Shown piece after piece: positions 42,283-46,123 of a stretch of DNA of 46,123 nt. The stretch comes from Stieleria bergensis (GTDB lineage Bacteria; Planctomycetota; Planctomycetia; Pirellulales; Pirellulaceae): NCBI GenBank assembly GCA_007745635.1, contig CP036272.1, positions 1,019,110 to 1,065,232 of the forward strand, written 5' to 3'. Every line of letters starts with the position of its first letter. The stretch's first letter is position 1. The translations under genes and the position numbers were made by a program. The notes beneath the pieces were generated by a model. That model worked only from the letters and a program-made list of their open reading frames with translations, ran no database searches and was not told the origin of the DNA.

Positions 42283-44154
42283 TCAGCTGTCATCAACGGT
42301 CACTAGATCTTCATAGGAACGCTCGCGCGGATTGAAGCGAGCCAGGTAGAAGTCCGCGATCATCTGTTTACCAAAAAACGTTCGCGGCACAGCCTCGCCC
42401 ATTGATCGATACATGATCCAGTGCTGTTTACCAATTTGTACTCGGAATCCTGCAGCTTGATCAGGTCCAACGCTCGCCAGTTGGTAGCAGACATCCAGTT
42501 GCCGCCACGTTCGCGCTTTGGTAAACCGTTTTCGCCGCATGTCGATCCACAGTGGTGTGTACAATTGTCCTTGGCCGGTTGACTGAATCAGCAAGTGCTC
42601 GTCTTCGGTCTGTTGGATCGTGCCGGTGACCGGAGCATTGGAAAAGCTCTGTCGCCACTCATCGGCAAACAGTGGCAACAGCAAGGCGCGAGGGCGAAAG
42701 GTGGCATCCTTCTGAGTTGGTGCTGCGGACCAAGTCCCGATCAGTCCATCTGTCGTGTCGGGATCGAATCGACAGGACATCTCAGGAGCCAGCGGGATCC
42801 GCGTTTGGTACTCGATCTTGCTTCGCTCTGCATCACATGTACCAGCTGGCGACGGATCGGCATGCACGATTGCATCGGCAAAATAGATGGCTTGTTCTTC
42901 CCGAATCAGGCAAAACTGCCGCTGCAGCAAGTGGTCTGCACCCAGAGGTTGCTCGATCTCGAGGTAGTGCACGTCGTCATCGCTGTACTCGCAAGTCGCT
43001 TCCCAGTCCTGGTCCAGTTGCATCGGCTGGCCGTCGATGATCACCTGAGTTTCAATGGCGCCAGTAAAGACCGCTCGCTTGCCTGCTGACAATTCCCACT
43101 GCGTTTGCGGTTCCCGATAACGCACAATGCAGCGGCCGCGACGGACATCCCACTCAGGCAGCATGCAGGCGATCTTGGCGTGCTCGTCATGCAGCATTGA
43201 CTCCGGCAAACTGACCTGCCAGGCGAGTTTTCCCCCGGTCTTGCTTTGCCCGCATGAGGCACGCATTGCCGGCAGCAGAGATTCCGGTTCCAGATTAGCA
43301 GCCTGAATCAACAGTCCGTTGGCGCCTGAATCTTCGGTCAGCTTGTCGCCGGTGTAGAAGGCTTGCCGGCCATCCTGTCCCGTTAATGCAGCTGCCCAGG
43401 TTGACAATTCAATCAGTGCGGGAGTGAGGCAATCGGCAAACCGTTGGTTTTGGACAGTCAGGTTGAGTGCCTGTGCAATCATGCGGCATCGCAACAGCGA
43501 GGCCAGCACCAATCGCAGTTCATGTGGCTGCGCAATTGTTTCTGTGACCAGTTGGTCCCAGTGATCACAGGCCTCTGTGATCACTGCGATGCTTACAGCA
43601 CGTAGGCGTTGGCAACTGGGGCTGGCTGAGAGTCGCCATGACAAGGTCAGCCCTAACTCGCCGACGCCAATCAGCCGATCCACTGGGTGGTCAGTGCGGT
43701 CATGGGTTTGTTCGACGCATTCATGGCAGAGGCCAAGCAAGTCCCACCAGTGTCCCTGTTCGGTGTCGGTTAGCTGAGCCAGCGCACCGGCCAAGACGAC
43801 GTGCATGATCAGTGGTTGCCATGACGATCGAGGCGAGTTCGACCATTCGGCTTGTCGGAAAGACTCGAGCAACTGAGCCGCCAAATCAATCGGCCGTTCC
43901 GCTTCGTCAAGCGTCTGGTCACAGGCTAGTTTTGCTAAGACTGCGAATTCAGGGCCGCTCAAGGCTGCATCACTGGGGAGGGCCTGGCTTGTCTCTGGCA
44001 TCGCAAGCGACGCATTCGATGCTGCGGTGGCTAGCGAAGTGCCCCAGTGGTAGGCTGCCGCACCCTGAGTCGCCGAGCCGAAAATTTGCCGAGCTCCCGT
44101 TGATTGCACCTCAATCTGAATTTGTTGAATCAGCTTTTCCCAGGGTGTGCTCAT
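42283..44154 (-). CDS. Large conserved-looking protein of unknown function
   Basis: A 623-residue protein without signal peptide or membrane segments. The first ~300 residues are helical and rich in Leu/Ala, with WWDLLGLCHECVE and cysteine pairs. The C-terminal ~320 residues look all-beta (GRCIVRYREPQTQWELSAGK, DVHYLEIEQPLG, QAIYFADAIVHADPS), which recalls an alpha-toroid plus beta-sandwich layout as in heparinase-like enzymes. I cannot confirm any family and see no catalytic motif. It precedes yggS. Confidence 0.55.
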   Translation of the reverse strand: MSTPWEKLIQQIQIEVQSTGARQIFGSATQGAAAYHWGTSLATAASNASLAMPETSQALPSDAALSGPEFAVLAKLACDQTLDEAERPIDLAAQLLESFRQAEWSNSPRSSWQPLIMHVVLAGALAQLTDTEQGHWWDLLGLCHECVEQTHDRTDHPVDRLIGVGELGLTLSWRLSASPSCQRLRAVSIAVITEACDHWDQLVTETIAQPHELRLVLASLLRCRMIAQALNLTVQNQRFADCLTPALIELSTWAAALTGQDGRQAFYTGDKLTEDSGANGLLIQAANLEPESLLPAMRASCGQSKTGGKLAWQVSLPESMLHDEHAKIACMLPEWDVRRGRCIVRYREPQTQWELSAGKRAVFTGAIETQVIIDGQPMQLDQDWEATCEYSDDDVHYLEIEQPLGADHLLQRQFCLIREEQAIYFADAIVHADPSPAGTCDAERSKIEYQTRIPLAPEMSCRFDPDTTDGLIGTWSAAPTQKDATFRPRALLLPLFADEWRQSFSNAPVTGTIQQTEDEHLLIQSTGQGQLYTPLWIDMRRKRFTKARTWRQLDVCYQLASVGPDQAAGFRVQIGKQHWIMYRSMGEAVPRTFFGKQMIADFYLARFNPRERSYEDLVTVDDS

Positions 44155-44538
44155 CGAGTGGTGCTCATCAGTTCAGTCGGGCAGGCAGTGGGTTGAGTAC
44201 AGGGGGTGGGTTCATCACGCAAGCATCTGCTGGCAAGGTTAACGCATCATGCCGAAAAAGAATAGCTTTGCCAAGTTCCCTGGGTCGTTTGGTTTCCCTC
44301 AACGTCAGTGGATTTCGACCGCTTGAGTGTCGCGAAAACAGGACCGGAAATGAGCCAAAACCCTTGCGATGACAGCAGGATTGTCGTGTACAGGAACTTC
44401 AATTTATTAGACAATGCAAGCTCGCAACGCTGTTTGGCAGCGAATTGTGTTGGAACATCACCTCTGGATTGGGAATGCATGGCCATGAGCAAGGTCGAAT
44501 TGAATCACTTGACGCGCATCACGAAGTCGCCCACCAGA

Positions 44539-45876
44539 ATGTCACACGCTCGGTTCAGCGGTTGGCCCTTGCTGGTTGCGTTCTTGCTGGTGCCGCTCGT
44601 TGCCTGTAATCAGCCAGCTGAAAAGCCAGAGTCGACGCCGGGGAAGGAAACCACAGCGGCAGACACAGCGCCTGATGCAGCAAGCGACACGGATGCAGCA
44701 AGCGACACCAGCCCAGCCGATCCGGCGACGGACAGCGATGAAGCGGCGACCGAAACGGACGTGCCAAGTGATCTGCCCCCCGATGACACTGCGGCGACTG
44801 ACACTGCGGCGACTGACACTGCGGCTGACATGCCAGCAGCTGAGGACAAGGACAGCCCGATCACCTTATCGGATCCTAACGAGACCAATTCCACCATGGC
44901 CGATCTAAACAAGCCAGAGACGCCTGAGGCAGACGAACCCGATAAGCCTGGATTGTCGATGCCCCAACCAGAGGACACCACCGACAATGGCAAGTTAGAG
45001 GAAAGCGATAACAGTATCGGGCAACCAAACAAGATCATTTACGCTTGGGAAAGCGAAGATCCGACGCCCGATGAGATTGCTGCCAAAGCGTTCATGCCGC
45101 CTGCTGGTGCCAAGCCTTTGTCACGCACCAGTCGGCTTTGGGTCGACCCCGGCAAGCACCGCGTCTATGTCGACGGCTATGTCGCACTGCGTGAAGGTGC
45201 GTTGGAGATGTTTGCCTGCCCGGTTGGCACCAAGGAACATGAATCGTTGGTTGCTGTCCTGGCCCGTCCCAGTTATGTGCACGCGGCCCTCTTGGCTGCG
45301 GACGCGAATCCTGGAACACCGGCTAAGTTTCGACCTCAGTTTGAATCGCCAACGGGTCAAGTCATCCGCATTTGGGTCTGCTGGTACGATCAGGATGGCG
45401 CATTCCAAGTCGTGGATGCGAGGCAGTGGGTCCTGGATTCCAAGACTCAAAAAGCACTGGACGCCGAGTGGGTTTTTGCCGGCAGTGGCTTTTGGAAAGA
45501 TCCAGATTCCGGCAAGGAACGCTACCTAGCTGATTCAGGTGATATGATTTGTGTCTCAAACTTTGCCAGCGCGATGCTGGACATTAGCATGGCCAGTAGT
45601 GCGGAGACGGATCTGTTGCAGTTTGAACCCATGTCCAAGCAGATCCCAGAGCGATACACTCCAATCCGAATGATCATGGTCCCTGTCCCTCAGCCAACCG
45701 ATGATCCAAATCCCACGCCCGCAGATCAATTGCAAAAGCCAACCGCCGAGACATTGGTCATCAATCCCAAGGGGCTGGAAGAGGCTCGCGCGGAGCGTAA
45801 GAAAAAGTTGAAGGAAGCCAAGGCTCTGGCGGAGGCCGAAGAGGCCGCCAACGCCACCGAGGCAGATGAGAAATAA
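44539..45876 (+). CDS. YdjY-domain lipoprotein
   Basis: The 445-residue protein starts with WPLLVAFLLVPLVACNQ, a signal peptide with lipobox (LVAC) to be lipidated at Cys near residue 21. A low-complexity Asp/Thr/Ala linker of about 150 residues follows, partly encoded by 15-bp repeats near 44790-44830. The YdjY domain follows from about residue 195: LWVDPGKHRVYVDGYVALRE, MFACPVGTKEHESLVAVLAR, VHAALLAADANPGTP, WVFAGSGFWKDPDSGKERY and GDMICVSNFASAMLD. A charged Lys/Glu/Ala tail closes it. ATG 44485 or 44308 would give longer leaders; 44539 is chosen because it gives a normal-length signal. Confidence 0.8.
   Translation: MSHARFSGWPLLVAFLLVPLVACNQPAEKPESTPGKETTAADTAPDAASDTDAASDTSPADPATDSDEAATETDVPSDLPPDDTAATDTAATDTAADMPAAEDKDSPITLSDPNETNSTMADLNKPETPEADEPDKPGLSMPQPEDTTDNGKLEESDNSIGQPNKIIYAWESEDPTPDEIAAKAFMPPAGAKPLSRTSRLWVDPGKHRVYVDGYVALREGALEMFACPVGTKEHESLVAVLARPSYVHAALLAADANPGTPAKFRPQFESPTGQVIRIWVCWYDQDGAFQVVDARQWVLDSKTQKALDAEWVFAGSGFWKDPDSGKERYLADSGDMICVSNFASAMLDISMASSAETDLLQFEPMSKQIPERYTPIRMIMVPVPQPTDDPNPTPADQLQKPTAETLVINPKGLEEARAERKKKLKEAKALAEAEEAANATEADEK
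44641..44840. repeat. Low-complexity repeat region inside the lipoprotein gene
   Basis: GATGCAGCAAGCGACAC occurs twice and GACACTGCGGCGACT runs in tandem about three times. The products are Asp/Thr/Ala repeats, so this is a protein linker repeat, distinct from the GGGGAC family. Confidence 0.8.
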
Positions 45877-46063
45877 GCCGCCGGTTTAATCGCGATCAGA
45901 TGGAAACAGACCGGCCGTTAGCACGGGCCCCAGCAGCCATTTTGGCGTCGCCACGGTTCTTGCAGCAACACTCTCTCGTCAGCGGGAGAGTTCAGTCAAC
46001 GAATTCTTTCAGCAACACCCTTGTATGTTACATTCTAGTGGTGTTTCGTTGGACACTACAGAT

Positions 46064-46110
46064 GCAGTTGCTTTAGCCTCTGAGCGTAGCGAAGAGGCTA
46101 AAGCAACTGC
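46064..46110. repeat. 18-bp perfect inverted repeat at the right end
   Basis: GCAGTTGCTTTAGCCTCT (46064-46081) and AGAGGCTAAAGCAACTGC (46093-46110) are exact inverted complements with an 11-base loop GAGCGTAGCGA. The rest of 45877-46123 holds no gene. It may be a mobile palindromic element or a terminator-like structure for the gene ending at 45876, although no U-run follows. Confidence 0.85.
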
Positions 46111-46123
46111 GGCCGACGGCAGA

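Overview
The window looks like chromosomal DNA of a planctomycete, most likely in the Pirellulaceae/Rhodopirellula neighbourhood. The evidence is the set of families typical of that phylum: a PSCyt1/DUF1549/DUF1553 protein paired with a DUF1501 protein, a BBP7-type outer-membrane barrel, a DUF1080 protein, a DUF1559-like pseudopilin core, a protein with an MJ0042-type zinc ribbon, and a YdjY-domain lipoprotein. Gene starts often lack a Shine-Dalgarno motif. There are no rRNA or tRNA genes, no CRISPR array, no transposase and no phage genes, so most of the window is core genome. The unusual material lies in repeats and in several degenerate or fused housekeeping-type proteins.

Layout. 1-1178 is a gene-free field of GGGGACAGTCCCC near-palindromes with a 130-bp direct repeat. 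1179-3082 holds an LptF/LptG-type permease and a TIGR04283-type glycosyltransferase. 3365-9820 holds a small acidic protein, a BBP7 barrel, DUF1080-tadA, a VanZ-like protein, a voltage-sensor-like membrane protein with a coiled coil, and a metallophosphoesterase. 10110-15019 is glnE followed by an IlvD/Edd sugar-acid dehydratase. 15638-17314 is the primary sigma factor. 18001-21643 is an SDR protein facing a permease/membrane protein/methyltransferase operon. 22094-22726 is an ECF sigma factor with a good terminator. 22928-27298 is the DUF1501 and PSCyt1 pair. 27771-30769 is an anti-sigma/DUF1559-like chimera and an NhaC-type antiporter. 30838-31471 is rpmB-gatC. 31822-35710 is a lipoprotein and a 921-residue zinc-ribbon membrane protein whose linker is built from repeats. 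35791-38019 is a sugar isomerase-like gene with thiS-thiG. 38700-41411 is pilT plus a PilB/GspE-like protein that has lost its Walker A lysine. 41543-45876 is a YggS-type PLP protein, a large unknown protein and a YdjY lipoprotein.

How parts may work together. thiS and thiG supply the sulfur carrier and thiazole synthase for thiamine. PilT would power pilus retraction, and the adjacent degenerate ATPase could be a structural or regulatory partner. GlnE would control glutamine synthetase, but its N-terminal (deadenylylase) nucleotidyltransferase motif looks broken. GatC serves the tRNA-dependent amidotransferase and sits behind a zinc-binding-type L28.

The most unusual signal is that one 13-mer (GGGGACAGTCCCC, or its complement GGGGACTGTCCCC) occurs both as a dense intergenic field at the left end and inside the coding region of the 921-residue protein. 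There it is read as Gly-Thr-Val-Pro within a frame-preserving 117-bp repeat. Several gene boundaries also carry short tandem arrays with 16-20 bp units, including one array that contains the stop codons of two convergent genes.
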